Shown: positions 7,654 to 16,764 of the stretch, piece by piece
Layout: the number at the start of each line of letters is the position of its first letter
Position numbering within the stretch: the stretch's first letter is position 1
DNA from: Leptolyngbya sp. FACHB-8
GTDB lineage: Bacteria > Cyanobacteriota > Cyanobacteriia > Elainellales > Elainellaceae
NCBI RefSeq assembly: GCF_014695575.1
Contig: NZ_JACJOO010000059.1
Span: 62,001 to 126,000 of the forward strand
Direction: 5' to 3'
DNA: 64,000 nt
The notes under the pieces: model-generated
What the model was told of the DNA's origin: nothing
Database searches by the model: none
The model's input: only the letters and a program-made list of their open reading frames with translations
Program-made: the position numbers and the translations under genes

Positions 7654-9882
7654 ATGGAGCTTTTTGAGCAGCATCGCCAGCATGTAACCCAGACAGAAGC
7701 GCCCTTAGCCGCGCGAATGCGGCCGCGAGTGCTGGATGAGTACATTGGGCAAGATCACATCTTGGGGGAAGGACGGCTCCTGCGTCGGGCCATTCAAGCC
7801 GATCAGATTTCTTCGCTAATTTTCTATGGGCCGCCGGGAACAGGTAAGACAACCCTGGCAATGGTAATTGCCAACACCACACGGGCACACTTTATTTCCA
7901 TCAACGCAGTATTGGCGGGGGTAAAGGAGATTCGGGAGGCGATCGCCACTGCCCAGGAAAAGCGCGGGATGTACGACCAGCGCACCATCCTTTTCGTTGA
8001 TGAAGTGCACCGCTTTAATAAAGCTCAGCAGGATGCTCTATTACCCTGGGTAGAAAATGGCACGGTTATTCTGATTGGCGCAACGACAGAAAATCCGTAC
8101 TTTGAAGTCAATAAAGCTCTGGTGAGTCGATCGCGCATCTTTCAATTGAAGCCCTTGGGCGATCGCGACCTGGAAAAGGTTTTGCACCAGGCTTTACAGG
8201 ATCGTGAACGGGGCTACGGTCAGCTAAAGGTGCAGATTGCCCTTGATGCACAAGCGCACTTGATTAACATTGCCAATGGCGACGCCCGTGCCCTGCTGAA
8301 TGCGCTGGAATTAGCGGTCGAAACCACTCCCCCTAACGCCGAAGGTATTGTTGCCATTCCCCTCGCCGTTGCGGAAGAATCCATTCAGCAACGGGCCGTT
8401 CTCTATGACAAGGAGGGCGACGCCCACTTCGACACGATCAGCGCTTTCATCAAAAGCCTGCGCGGATCTGACCCTGATGCTGCATTATACTGGCTGGCCC
8501 GCATGGTCTATGCCGGGGAAGATCCACGCTTCATCTTCCGGCGCATGCTGATTTTGGCGGGAGAGGATGTTGGTTTAGCTGACCCCAACGCAGTCGTGGT
8601 CGTTAATGCCTGCGCTCAGACGTTTGATCGGGTGGGAATGCCTGAGGGACGTTATCCTCTGGCACAAGCCGCGCTTTACCTGGCAACTTGTCCCAAATCC
8701 AACAGCGTCATGGGCTTTTTCGATGCTCTGGCAGCGGTTGAGCAGGAGCGGGAAGACGATGTGCCTCTACATCTGCGGGATGCCAACCGGGATAAGCATA
8801 GCTTTGGCCACGGACAGGGCTACCTGTATCCTCATGCCTACCGCGATCATTGGGTCGAGCAACAATATCTCCCTGGCAGCTTGCAGGGCCAGGTCTTTTA
8901 TCAGCCCTCCAATCAGGGCTATGAGGATGAAATTCGCATTCAGGTGGCACGGCGGCGAGAAGCACAACTGGCCGCTCTCGTTGATGGCAGTAGTGCCTTA
9001 CCCGAAGTGATCACTTTCAGCCCCACCGATCGAGGGCGCGATCGCTGGCTCCAACGCACCCTCGACCAGACTGGAGAGCGCCTGGCAGACGTGCGCGATC
9101 GCCTCTTCACCCTGGCACAACCTCAACGTCACCATGTTCTTCTGACCTTAAATGCGAGTAGCGGCCTCCTCACCTGGGAGGCGGTGCGGCAAGTACCCGA
9201 AGGCTCTGTATACGCTCAGGTCCAGCAGCAAACCGACGCGATCGCCCTCCAAGAGCAGGCCGGTATGCTCCCCGAACTGAACCGTCCCATCGTTTTAGAA
9301 AGTTCCTTACTGGATTTAGCGACAATTCTTGATCAGCAAGCACCCACTCTAAAATTTGATGCCATCCTCGGACGCAACATCCTGTCAGCCGAGCAAGAGC
9401 GGGAGGAAATCGCCCAATCCCTCCTTCAACGCCTGCAACCGGATGGCTCCCTGATTCTGGCGGAACCCGTGCCGCGTCTCGGTCAACGTCTGTATGACCT
9501 GCTAGGACCGAAAGTCTTAAAAGCCACATTACACAAACGCCTGGTTAAAGCCGAAGAGGTCATTTACACCCAGGGCAACGCCGGAACTTTGCATTGGGAT
9601 GTGGCGGATTGGCGATCGCTCTTTGAAACCCTCAACGCCACAGCCGACATTCAACTTGACATCCGCCCCACTGACCTTCGTATCACCTCAGAACTCCTCG
9701 ATCGCTGGTTTCAACCGGGGCAAGGACGCCCAAGCTATTGTGATTATCTGTCCAAAGCGCTTTCGAATGAGGAAATTACGACGGTACAGCAGGCCTTTGT
9801 GCGATCGCTACAAAACCAGACCGTAGGGTGGAAGGGGGCGATCGCCTATATCACAGTTCATGTTGACTCAACAGACCGCTAA
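7654..9882 (+). CDS. rarA: RarA/MgsA-type AAA ATPase fused to a methyltransferase-like domain
   Basis: A 742-residue protein. Residues 1-430 are a RarA (MgsA, WRNIP1-like) AAA+ ATPase, with Walker A GPPGTGKT at 59-66, Walker B FVDEVH at 114-119, a sensor-1 GATTENP, and the C-terminal tetramerisation part with [11 protein letters not shown]. RarA acts at stalled replication forks. Residues 440-742 are extra: a Rossmann-like domain ([20 protein letters not shown], then [10 protein letters not shown] and [12 protein letters not shown]) resembling class I SAM-dependent methyltransferases. The typical glycine-rich SAM loop is poor, so the domain may be inactive or bind another nucleotide. This fusion is seen in cyanobacteria as far as I know. 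It follows the kinase gene by about 190 bp of hairpins, so they are probably not one operon. Confidence 0.9.
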   Translation: MELFEQHRQHVTQTEAPLAARMRPRVLDEYIGQDHILGEGRLLRRAIQADQISSLIFYGPPGTGKTTLAMVIANTTRAHFISINAVLAGVKEIREAIATAQEKRGMYDQRTILFVDEVHRFNKAQQDALLPWVENGTVILIGATTENPYFEVNKALVSRSRIFQLKPLGDRDLEKVLHQALQDRERGYGQLKVQIALDAQAHLINIANGDARALLNALELAVETTPPNAEGIVAIPLAVAEESIQQRAVLYDKEGDAHFDTISAFIKSLRGSDPDAALYWLARMVYAGEDPRFIFRRMLILAGEDVGLADPNAVVVVNACAQTFDRVGMPEGRYPLAQAALYLATCPKSNSVMGFFDALAAVEQEREDDVPLHLRDANRDKHSFGHGQGYLYPHAYRDHWVEQQYLPGSLQGQVFYQPSNQGYEDEIRIQVARRREAQLAALVDGSSALPEVITFSPTDRGRDRWLQRTLDQTGERLADVRDRLFTLAQPQRHHVLLTLNASSGLLTWEAVRQVPEGSVYAQVQQQTDAIALQEQAGMLPELNRPIVLESSLLDLATILDQQAPTLKFDAILGRNILSAEQEREEIAQSLLQRLQPDGSLILAEPVPRLGQRLYDLLGPKVLKATLHKRLVKAEEVIYTQGNAGTLHWDVADWRSLFETLNATADIQLDIRPTDLRITSELLDRWFQPGQGRPSYCDYLSKALSNEEITTVQQAFVRSLQNQTVGWKGAIAYITVHVDSTDR

Positions 9883-9884
9883 TG

Positions 9885-9936
9885 TGTGGATGGAGTGAAA
9901 GGGGCACTTCGTGCCCCTTTCACTCCATCCACATGT
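9885..9936. terminator. Palindrome just after rarA, possible terminator
   Basis: GTGGATGGAGTGAAAGGGGCAC pairs with its complement around a CTTCG tip, starting 3 bp after the stop codon. No T-tract follows, so termination is only an inference. Confidence 0.5.
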
Positions 9937-10029
9937 CTAGAACATGATCATTTCTGCAAGCTGAAAGAAGATGTCAAAATCGGCATAATAGGGTACAGAA
10001 TTACTATGGCGATCGCTCTCTAACCGCTT

Positions 10030-10509
10030 ATGACCGACCTCTCACGCCGCCTCAGCACATTAGAGCTGAGCCAAAGAATTCTGGACATGGGACGCACAGG
10101 TGTCTACCGAGAATCAGTGTTTGAAGCGCTTCAGCCCTACGCCACCAAACGGCAGATTCGGGAGGCGATCGCCCATGCCAAACAATTTGGGTTGCACTCT
10201 GTGGCCCCTATGCGTGATAGCGAGCTGGGCACTTATTACCAGTTAGATTTAGCAAAATATCAGAGTGCCCAGCCCACTCTTAAAGAAACGCTACCGCTCA
10301 TGCAGAAAGGTGACCTGGCCCAGCAATTACTACAACAGAATCAGGCGCTAGAGCGAATGTTGACATTGACACAATCGTTCTGGATGGTGCTGGCGATCGC
10401 CGGGGTGAGCAGCATCCTCATCGGATGGTCGCGCTTCGGCTTCGGTGCATTAAGCGGAGCTGTTAGCGTTGCGGTTCTGTGGGGCATTCAACGGCAAGTA
10501 TCTCGTTAG
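10030..10509 (+). CDS. Small membrane protein of unknown function
   Basis: This 159-residue protein matches no family I can name. Residues 1-112 are hydrophilic and mostly helical, with a segment (YATKRQIREAIAHAKQFGL) that looks like a winged-helix or helix-turn-helix recognition region, and a glutamine-rich coil near 100-112. Two transmembrane helices follow at about 113-133 and 137-155, ending in a basic tail. A cytoplasmic head on a membrane hairpin is the likely topology. A HIP1 site lies just upstream of ATG 10030. It is a single gene transcribed away from rarA. Codon use looks native. Confidence 0.7.
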   Translation: MTDLSRRLSTLELSQRILDMGRTGVYRESVFEALQPYATKRQIREAIAHAKQFGLHSVAPMRDSELGTYYQLDLAKYQSAQPTLKETLPLMQKGDLAQQLLQQNQALERMLTLTQSFWMVLAIAGVSSILIGWSRFGFGALSGAVSVAVLWGIQRQVSR

Positions 10510-10520
10510 TAGCAGCTGAA

Positions 10521-10640
10521 ATGCTCGTGAATATGAAGCATCTCGTAAAGAATAAAAGCCTTTTTTATAGGAGGTGTGGCTTAGCTACTCCTTCCATAAA
10601 AAACAGGCTTTTATTCAATTTGCATTCCTAAATGCTTCTT
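10521..10640. repeat. Nested palindrome after the membrane protein gene
   Basis: GAATAAAAGCCTTTTTTAT pairs with ATAAAAAACAGGCTTTTATTC. The outer pieces GAAGCATCT and AATGCTTCTT also pair, so the structure is a stem within a stem. Confidence 0.6.
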
Positions 10641-10826
10641 TAAAGAAAAGATAAACACATTTCAGTAAAAATACTCCTTCCGATTGTTGTTCATAAGCAC
10701 AAATACAGTAGGATAATTTTGTCAATCGTGCCTTCCCTTATTTTGTAAATAGAAGTAACGAACCCTAAAGAAAATGTGAGTTTCCGCAAGTTCTGAAAAT
10801 AGGCCGTGCTATCTTATAAGTATCGA

Positions 10827-10968
10827 ATCAAAACCGCCAGCAACCCTATATAAATGCTGGTCTATAAATAACTCTGGTGAAGCTATCGGCCAAAGCATAA
10901 AGGCCGATTTCTAGAGACCTCCATAAATCACCAAAGGCTCTGAATTCTTTGAATTCAGAGCCTTTTTT
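10827..10968 (+). ncRNA. Candidate structured small RNA with intrinsic terminator
   Basis: A -10-like TATAAG (10815-10820) precedes a compact stretch with three predicted stems. Stem 1 is CCAGCA/TGCTGG (10837-10860). Stem 2 is ATCGGCC/GGCCGAT (10885-10908), extended by CTCTGG/CTAGAG across an internal loop. Stem 3 is a strong terminator, AAGGCTCTGAATTC/GAATTCAGAGCCTT followed by a T-tract (10934-10968). No open frame lies inside, and the next gene is on the other strand, so this would be a free-standing transcript of about 140 nt. The -35 is weak. It does not match 6S, Yfr1, tmRNA or a riboswitch that I recognise. Confidence 0.4.
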
Positions 10969-11328
10969 AAATAGTACTTACAAACTCATGAAGGCAAAGC
11001 GGTTCTATAGAAGCTATACAGAATGGGAACCTACAAAGATATTTCTCTATGCAATCACTAGAGTTCCTATCAAAACGATCTGTTAGCTTACTTAATAGAA
11101 AACATCTATCTAAAGTCAGAAACAAGCCCTTCTAACATGAAGGAATATAAATCTCTTCTTTAATACCTATTACGGCTATAGCTTTAACAGTTTGATCCGA
11201 CAAAAATTGGCATTTTGGCAACGTTACCGACATGACAAAAATTCTTTAGGTGTTTTTGTACCAGAGCACTTTTATTCCCAACTCTTAAAACTCTGCAATA
11301 TCTCTCTACTCAAATCCTGTTTATAGCA

Positions 11329-11373
11329 AGTAAAGTTAAATGCTTATCATAAGCATTTAACCCGACATGATAT
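11329..11373. repeat. Family F palindrome lacking its inner hairpin
   Basis: AGTTAAATGCTTATCATAAGCATTTAACCCGACATGATAT, shown here as the outer arms only. Copies 23970-24055 and 32676-32763 share the outer sequence but carry an extra hairpin of about 44 bp at the apex. Confidence 0.75.
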
Positions 11374-11385
11374 TACACACATAGC

Positions 11386-11432
11386 AATCCCCTCTGGTGC
11401 TGTCGCATCGTGACAACACAAGAGGGGATTGC
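11386..11432 (-). terminator. Hairpin downstream of the flavin reductase gene
   Basis: GCAATCCCCTCTGGTG and the complementary CAAGAGGGGATTGC form a stem close to the 3' end of the minus-strand gene. It could stop transcription from the right. Confidence 0.4.
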
Positions 11433-11490
11433 AGTTGACTAGCCAGGAAGGTAGGTGTCTTCCACATCCCTTTCCTGGCTTAAGTAAAAC

Positions 11491-12039
11491 CTAGACGGCA
11501 ACGCCTCTTAATTTCTGGGTGCTCTCAACCAGACTTTTAGCAAACGCATCCAAGCGTTCTGCTAATTTCTCATCCACCAGGTTGTCGTCGGAGTCAAATG
11601 CTTTCCAAGCCTGCCCGATCGCCACCTGCTCAGGGATAACCCAACCATGAACCCACCGCATAATGACCCGCAGATCATTCAGCGCATTACTGTTGGATTG
11701 GCCTCCCAGCACACTGATTAGCCCCGTCACCTTGTTGGATAGCTCGTCGAAGCTCAGGAGATCTAAAGCGTTTTTCAGAACCCCACTGACACTGCCGTGA
11801 TACTCCGGTGTCGCCAGAATTAAGCCATCTGCTGCTTTGACGATCTGTCGCAGGCGAGCCACATCTGGGTAGGCGCTGTAATCATCGCCACCGTCACAGA
11901 AAGGCAAATTCATCGTCCGTAAATCTAATACTTCCACTTCAGCTCCCAGAGCTTTAACCCGCTCCGCCGCTAAGAGTAGCGCCCGTTGGCTGTAAGAATC
12001 TGGACGTAAACTACCACCGATGCCAATAATTTTGACCAT
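11491..12039 (-). CDS. NADPH-dependent FMN reductase (SsuE/ArsH/YieF fold)
   Basis: About 182 residues from ATG 12039; an upstream ATG at 12051 adds only four. The flavodoxin-like fold is clear: GIGGSLRPDSYSQRALLLA at the N-terminus holds the FMN-phosphate loop (GSLRPDSYS), and TPEYHGSVSGVLKNALDLLS is the second flavin-binding signature (PEYxxSxxGxLKNALD). It should reduce FMN, quinones or similar acceptors with NAD(P)H in the cytoplasm. Relatives include SsuE, ArsH and chromate/quinone reductases; the sequence does not settle which substrate. No sulfonate or arsenic gene lies nearby. Confidence 0.88.
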   Translation of the reverse strand: MVKIIGIGGSLRPDSYSQRALLLAAERVKALGAEVEVLDLRTMNLPFCDGGDDYSAYPDVARLRQIVKAADGLILATPEYHGSVSGVLKNALDLLSFDELSNKVTGLISVLGGQSNSNALNDLRVIMRWVHGWVIPEQVAIGQAWKAFDSDDNLVDEKLAERLDAFAKSLVESTQKLRGVAV

Positions 12040-12547
12040 AAGAAAACCCAAGAGTTAGGAGAACAAAATGCGCGTTGCAAACTGGGCAGTTTATCCCGCA
12101 GAGCCCGCAATGAAATGACGATTCAGCACGGCTCATCAGCTCTGATCTGCCTAGAAAACACGGAGAAAGGTTCGTTAATGACTCATCTTTGGCAAGTGTC
12201 AGCAACAAAGATCGAGCATTCGAAGTCTTTCTTAAGTTGTATGTACTCTTTATCATACCACTAAGTCATACTCATTACGACTATGTCTAATGAAACTGAT
12301 TTAGGTCTCTATTCCGAACGTTAGTTTTGAAGCCAATACTCTTGAAGTAAAGTCCTATTAATAAAAGCGATAGGGCTGGCTCATTCGCTATTAGTGCGAC
12401 ACTAGTTGCTTTCCTGCCATAGCCCATTGGGTAAGGTTACACTAGGCATATCGTGTTGACGGCAAGCGTGAACTTATCTTGGGTTTGTATTGCAGAAACC
12501 CATCAACTAGTATTTCCGGCTGGATAGTAAGAAGGCTCATTTGCGTT
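12040..12547. other. Intergenic region between flavin reductase and ftsH
   Basis: Divergent promoter region of about 500 bp. It lacks the long palindromes found in most other spacers. A TTG-initiated extension of ftsH reaches 12479 but has no family support. Confidence 0.5.
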
Positions 12548-14509
12548 ATGACAAGGTCTGACAAGCAGGAACGGGTTTTTCAACGGAGTAACGACACTCA
12601 GGGGCATACCCATTCGCTGTCCAAACGGCGATCGCCCTCTAAAGCAGCCGTGACCTCAGGAGCTGTAACCGGCATCTGGTTGCTTCTACAAAGTATTCTC
12701 ATCGCCCCCCCAGCCTTGAGTCAGACACCGACCCAAAAAGAACCCCTCGGCTACACCGGGTTGATTGAAGCTATTCAAGAAGATCAGGTCGAGCGGATCG
12801 AACTGGATCAGGTGCGCGGCGTTGCCCAAGTTCACTTCAAGGGGGCTGACGCCAAGCAACCGGAGGAAGTCCGGTTGTTCGCCAACGAAAGCGATAATCA
12901 GCCGATTATTGAAGTCGCCCGGAAAAATGGGGTCGAGATTGATGCTCAACCCTCGGCGGATAGTGGAGCGGTTGCGTGGTTGTTGAGCCACGCGTTACTT
13001 GCATTTCTGCTGATTCTGGGGTTATTAATGATCCTGCGTCGCTCAGCCAACGCCTCTGGCCAAGCGATGAATTTCGGCAAATCCCGAGCTCGCTTTCAGA
13101 TGGAAGCCAAAACTGGGGTAATGTTCGACGATGTGGCAGGTATCGAAGAAGCGAAGGAAGAATTACAGGAAGTCGTGACCTTCCTGAAAAAGCCTGAGAA
13201 GTTTACGGCCATCGGAGCCAAGATTCCGAAAGGCGTGCTGCTGGTTGGCCCTCCAGGGACAGGTAAAACCCTGTTGGCAAAGGCGATCGCCGGAGAAGCC
13301 GCTGTTCCCTTCTTTAGCATTTCTGGTTCTGAATTTGTGGAAATGTTTGTTGGGGTGGGAGCCTCTCGCGTCCGTGACCTGTTCCGTAAAGCAAAGGAAA
13401 ATGCTCCCTGCATCATTTTCATTGATGAAATTGATGCGGTGGGCCGTCAGCGGGGCACCGGCATTGGCGGCGGCAACGATGAGCGGGAACAAACCCTGAA
13501 CCAGCTCCTCACAGAAATGGATGGGTTTGAGGGCAACACCGGCATCATTATTATTGCGGCAACAAACCGACCAGATGTGTTGGATTCGGCCTTGCTGCGT
13601 CCTGGACGGTTTGACCGGCAGGTGATGGTGGATCTGCCTAGCTACAAAGGACGGCTGGGCATTCTGCAAGTTCATGCTCGCAATAAGAAGTTGGAGCCGG
13701 AAGTATCGCTGGAAGTGATTGCCCGTCGTACTCCTGGTTTCTCGGGAGCTGATCTGGCAAATATGCTCAACGAAGCGGCCATTCTGACGGCGCGGCGGCG
13801 AAAGGATGCGATCGCCACTCAGGAAATTGACGATGCGATCGACCGGGTTACCATCGGTATGACCATGAACCCGTTGATGGACAGCAAGAAAAAGCGCCTC
13901 ACCGCTTATCACGAAGTTGGCCACGCGCTGCTGATGACGCTGCTGCCCCATACCGATCCACTCGATAAAGTGACGATTATTCCCCGCTCGGGTGGTGTAG
14001 GTGGCTTTGCTAAGCCCCTCCCCAGTGAAGACAGTGACTTTGGGCTGGAAACCCGCGCCCGTCTGCTAGATCTGATCACCATCTTCCTGGGTGGTCGGGC
14101 TGCGGAGGAGGAAATCTTCGGCCATGATGAGGTAACTCAGGGGGCCTCCAGCGACCTGCAAGCGGTCGCTGACTACGCCCGTCGCATGGTTACCCGCTAT
14201 GGGATGTCAGATCTGGGTCCCTTCGCCCTGGAATCGGGAAATAGTGAGGTATTCCTGGGACGTGACTTGATGGTGCGCTCTGAGTACTCCGAGGAGATCG
14301 CCACGAAGATTGACCAACAGGTGCGATCGATTGTGATGCGCTGCTACCAGCAAGCCCGCCAGATCATTCGCAACCACCGCCCCTTGATCGACAAGCTGGT
14401 AGACATGCTGATTGATCAGGAAACCGTGGATGGCGACACCTTCCGCAAAGTCGTGTCGGAGTACACAACCCTGCCAGAGAAACAGCAAACGCTGTTATCT
14501 AAGGCTTAA
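12548..14509 (+). CDS. ftsH: ATP-dependent zinc metalloprotease FtsH
   Basis: From ATG 12548 this is 653 residues, the usual FtsH size. It has two membrane segments (about 39-58 and 143-163) around a periplasmic or lumenal domain, then the AAA+ module: Walker A GPPGTGKT 234-241, Walker B IIFIDE 289-294, and the second region of homology ending in RPGRFDR. The peptidase has HEVGH at 455-459 and the third zinc ligand Asp near 536 in GASSDLQAV. FtsH degrades damaged or unassembled membrane proteins such as photosystem D1. Cyanobacteria have several paralogues; the short, diverged N-terminus does not let me say which. The longer frame from TTG 12479 is unlikely. Confidence 0.95.
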   Translation: MTRSDKQERVFQRSNDTQGHTHSLSKRRSPSKAAVTSGAVTGIWLLLQSILIAPPALSQTPTQKEPLGYTGLIEAIQEDQVERIELDQVRGVAQVHFKGADAKQPEEVRLFANESDNQPIIEVARKNGVEIDAQPSADSGAVAWLLSHALLAFLLILGLLMILRRSANASGQAMNFGKSRARFQMEAKTGVMFDDVAGIEEAKEELQEVVTFLKKPEKFTAIGAKIPKGVLLVGPPGTGKTLLAKAIAGEAAVPFFSISGSEFVEMFVGVGASRVRDLFRKAKENAPCIIFIDEIDAVGRQRGTGIGGGNDEREQTLNQLLTEMDGFEGNTGIIIIAATNRPDVLDSALLRPGRFDRQVMVDLPSYKGRLGILQVHARNKKLEPEVSLEVIARRTPGFSGADLANMLNEAAILTARRRKDAIATQEIDDAIDRVTIGMTMNPLMDSKKKRLTAYHEVGHALLMTLLPHTDPLDKVTIIPRSGGVGGFAKPLPSEDSDFGLETRARLLDLITIFLGGRAAEEEIFGHDEVTQGASSDLQAVADYARRMVTRYGMSDLGPFALESGNSEVFLGRDLMVRSEYSEEIATKIDQQVRSIVMRCYQQARQIIRNHRPLIDKLVDMLIDQETVDGDTFRKVVSEYTTLPEKQQTLLSKA

Positions 14510-14600
14510 TTGACTGATACGCAAAAACTAGAAGTGGCAATTCTTCGAGAACTGCCACTTCTGGTCAGCGGTCTGAGCCACGTTGATGAGCTGAGAAGTC

Positions 14601-14643
14601 AAACAAATACCCGGTGTTTCTAAAAAACACCGGGTATTTGTTT
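14601..14643. terminator. Family K hairpin (CCCGGTGTTT), copy 1
   Basis: AAACAAATACCCGGTGTTT pairs with AAACACCGGGTATTTGTTT. The same core recurs after hyuB (31528-31562) and after the 58533 gene (59774-59807), always behind a stop codon, so it is probably a dispersed terminator. Confidence 0.6.
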
Positions 14644-14645
14644 GG

Positions 14646-14744
14646 CTAGTACGCTGAGGCGGAAATATATAACCTATTTGTCTGTGGGGGTGCGAAGCAC
14701 CCCCACAGACAAATAGGTTACGGACTTATGCCGTAGCCTACTAG
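14646..14744. repeat. Family C element (99 bp), copy 1
   Basis: Ends CTAGTACGCTGAGGCGG and CCGTAGCCTACTAG enclose a long hairpin with arm ACCTATTTGTCTGTGGGGGTG and tip CGAAG. CTAG is present at both ends, and its right CTAG is shared with copy 2. Confidence 0.85.
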
Positions 14745-14839
14745 TACGCTGAGGCGGAAATCCATCACCTATGTTTTGTGTGGGGTGCTTCGCACCCCAC
14801 ACAAAACATAGGTTGTGAACTTAGGCCGCAGCCTACTAG
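14741..14839. repeat. Family C element (99 bp), copy 2
   Basis: Same ends as copy 1 but inner arm ACCTATGTTTTGTGTGGGGTG with tip CTTCG. Copy 3 (62586-62684) has this arm with the tip inverted. Confidence 0.85.
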
Positions 14840-14871
14840 TGTAGAGGCCTTTACGATTTGCAGACGTTATA

Positions 14872-15402
14872 TTAAGCCGATCGCAATTCCTGTAATTGCA
14901 GTTCCGTCATGTGGTGGTAGAGCTTCCAGCAGTACTGCTCAGGCAAACCGCAAGTCACCGCTCCTCGCATCACGACCTGAAAGTACCAATCATTGGGAGC
15001 GTGTTCCTCTCCCAATTTCTCCGTCACGGTGTAAGTGCGAACGTTGTTATATCGCTTGCCACCGCATTGCACCGTGATGAACTCATGGTGGTAACCCTGC
15101 TCCCGAATATCAAGAGGTTCGCTAAAGCGCCAGGGCAGGCGATACAGAACACCTTCTACTTGAGCCGTCGGGTCAGGCACGATATCTAATACACCACAGT
15201 TGCGAAACGCAGAGCGGCGATAAAACCCCAGCCGGTAACCGGACAACGTAGCATGACCGATGACATGGGGATGAGTGGCCTCACCAACCGTACGCTTCAA
15301 ATCCACAGGGCACATGCAGGAGCCATAGGCAAAGTAATAGAAGCTTGGCTCAGAGGGGTATGTGGGTGTTCGGGGGCGATCGCAAATGAGTTCCATCATC
15401 AT
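14872..15402 (-). CDS. Gamma-glutamylcyclotransferase-like protein
   Basis: The 176-residue protein has the GGCT/AIG2-like signature YGSCM at 26-30 after FYYFA, which forms the oxyanion-type glutamyl pocket. It is followed by HATLSGYRLGFYRRS and GVLYRLPWRFSEPLDIREQGYH, where the conserved acidic catalytic residue of the family is in the second stretch. The fold cyclises gamma-glutamyl groups to 5-oxoproline, or handles related gamma-glutamylamines. It is close to FtsH and on the opposite strand, with no operon partner. The hyuA/hyuB genes far downstream are related to 5-oxoprolinases, but the distance gives no real link. Start codon choice among three successive ATGs is open. Confidence 0.82.
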   Translation of the reverse strand: MMMELICDRPRTPTYPSEPSFYYFAYGSCMCPVDLKRTVGEATHPHVIGHATLSGYRLGFYRRSAFRNCGVLDIVPDPTAQVEGVLYRLPWRFSEPLDIREQGYHHEFITVQCGGKRYNNVRTYTVTEKLGEEHAPNDWYFQVVMRGAVTCGLPEQYCWKLYHHMTELQLQELRSA

Positions 15403-15719
15403 TTGGTGGGTGCAATGAACAACTGGACAACTGCACTCCGTTACCTTCAGATTCTATGCCACCTTTTCCAAAAAGTCACCTATCCCGATAGCCTAACCGT
15501 AGATTCTTCATAAAAACAGACAGCAAAACCTCACAGGAATCAGCATTGTGAACAGGGACGGTAGGAGCCATGCCATCCGGCAAAATTCTCAAAGCCTCAC
15601 CGAGTAAAGATTATGGCTCGCCATAAGAGAACTCCAATTGGAGATTAACTCGAATGTATTGTTGAGCATAATCTACGGTAGTTCAGGGGAGATTTATATT
15701 TTCTCAAATAAGCCGTCAT

Positions 15720-15823
15720 AACAGCGCTTTTCAACGCTTAAAATCTGGTTGTTTTGTAAGAGCAGCGCTCCGCACGGCTCTTACAAAACAACCGTGGCTT
15801 GATTCAAGCGCAAAGCACTGTAA
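15720..15823. repeat. Family G multi-hairpin element, copy 1
   Basis: Outer ends ACAGCGCTTTT and CAAAGCACTGT enclose a long hairpin with arm GGTTGTTTTGTAAGAGC and tip AGCGCTCCGCAC, plus short side stems. The copy at 49387-49491 is in the opposite orientation. Confidence 0.75.
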
Positions 15824-15825
15824 TA

Positions 15826-15893
15826 GGACTTACGCGTTCTTGTTGCATGTAGTGTACTTCGCACATCACACCTAACAGGAATGCGTAAGTCCT
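15826..15893. repeat. Family I palindrome, copy 1
   Basis: AGGACTTACGCGTTCTTGTT pairs imperfectly with AACAGGAATGCGTAAGTCCT around a GTGTACTTCGCACAT tip. It abuts the family G element. Confidence 0.75.
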
Positions 15894-15992
15894 GGTTAAC
15901 AAAGCAAACCTCAACAACTGGCTCCACTTGCCAACACAAAATCTCCAATCACCCGTGGGTAATTGGAGTTTATTCAAAGCGAAGCAAACTAA

Positions 15993-16565
15993 TTAGCCAA
16001 CAAACTCTTTACGAGAAGCAGATACTCCAGCAGACTCAACGCCTTTCAAGTAAGCCAGCATGGTGTCAGCATCCGAAACTTCGAACGGATCAACGGGGCA
16101 GTTGTCGCCGAACTCTTCTTCAATGAAGATTTTCTCAATGTTGCCGTCGTTGACGAGCATAGAGTAGCGCCAAGAGCGCATCCCAAAGCCCAGGTTAGAC
16201 TTATCGACCAGCATACCCATCCTGCGGGTGAAGTCACCGTTTCCGTCGGGCAGCAAGAATACATTCTTAGCACCTTGCTGTTTGCCCCACTGGAACATCA
16301 CGAAAGCATCGTTCACTGACAAACAAATGATCTGGTCAACCCCATGTGCTTGGAACTCTTCGTACAGTTCTTCGTAGCGAGGCAAGTGGCTGGAGGAGCA
16401 GGTAGGAGTGAACGCACCCGGCAGAGCGAAGAGAACAACCTTCTTGCCGCTAAAGATTTCTTCCGTGGTCAGATCTTGCCAGCGGTAGGGGTTGGGGCCA
16501 GGAATAGACTCGTCCCGTACTCGGGTCTTGAACACAACGCTGGGTACACGGGTGATAACGGCCAT
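15993..16565 (-). CDS. Peroxiredoxin, Prx5/PrxII type
   Basis: The 190-residue thiol peroxidase has the peroxidatic motif PGAFTPTCS at 49-57 with Cys56, and Pro and Thr in the positions needed to polarise the peroxide. Arg in the later [12 protein letters not shown] segment supplies the third active-site residue. The PrxII signatures RYEELYEEF and [14 protein letters not shown] are present. It reduces hydrogen peroxide and alkyl peroxides in the cytoplasm using glutathione, glutaredoxin or thioredoxin. It diverges from perR across about 200 bp containing possible operators, as expected for a PerR-regulated peroxiredoxin. Confidence 0.95.
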   Translation of the reverse strand: MAVITRVPSVVFKTRVRDESIPGPNPYRWQDLTTEEIFSGKKVVLFALPGAFTPTCSSSHLPRYEELYEEFQAHGVDQIICLSVNDAFVMFQWGKQQGAKNVFLLPDGNGDFTRRMGMLVDKSNLGFGMRSWRYSMLVNDGNIEKIFIEEEFGDNCPVDPFEVSDADTMLAYLKGVESAGVSASRKEFVG

Positions 16566-16764
16566 ATTTTTTTACCTCGGTAGGTCTCTCAATGTTTCGT
16601 TACTGGACTTAGAAGTAAGAATAATTCTGATTTAGGAATTAGTCAATAGTCATACTGACTTAAAGAAACAAATTATTCAGAATCAAGAGCAATATCTATA
16701 AAGGAAGTGTTATGATTAGTGAAATAAGCGTGCAAAGGATTTATCAGTTCGGACGGCCAAGGGA
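16566..16764. promoter_or_regulatory. Divergent prx/perR control region with candidate PerR sites
   Basis: Two AT-rich, partly palindromic sites face each other: AGAATAATTCTGA (16618-16630) and ATTATTCAGAAT (16672-16683). They share ATTCTGA in inverted orientation and roughly resemble Fur/PerR-family boxes. The assignment as operators is inference from position and composition. Confidence 0.45.

Larger units (their letters stand above)
10981..11490. other. AT-rich spacer
   Basis: No gene is supported. It contains a short family F element (11329-11373) and a direct and inverted GAGGGGATTGC / GCAATCCCCTC pair at 11386-11432 that can form a hairpin downstream of the flavin reductase gene. Otherwise I see nothing. 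Confidence 0.5.
14510..14871. other. Spacer with terminator-like hairpins and two family C elements
   Basis: After ftsH come a hairpin AGAAGTGGCA/TGCCACTTCT (14528-14562), a family K hairpin (14601-14643) and two family C elements in tandem (14646-14744 and 14741-14839). No gene. Confidence 0.6.
15403..15992. other. Spacer with palindromes
   Basis: Holds a family G element (15720-15823), a family I palindrome (15826-15893) and a CTCCAATCAC/GTAATTGGAG terminator-like hairpin (15939-15972) behind the peroxiredoxin gene. A CATGCCATCCGGCA/ATGGC stretch resembles the start of the pentapeptide gene spacer. No gene. Confidence 0.5.

Noticed and set aside
12479-12547. TTG-initiated extension of FtsH
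   Set aside because: The extra 23 residues have no family support, and ATG 12548 gives the usual length.
13163-13951. Long antisense frame across ftsH
   Set aside because: It is a shadow of the FtsH reading frame in high-information coding DNA, with no family features.
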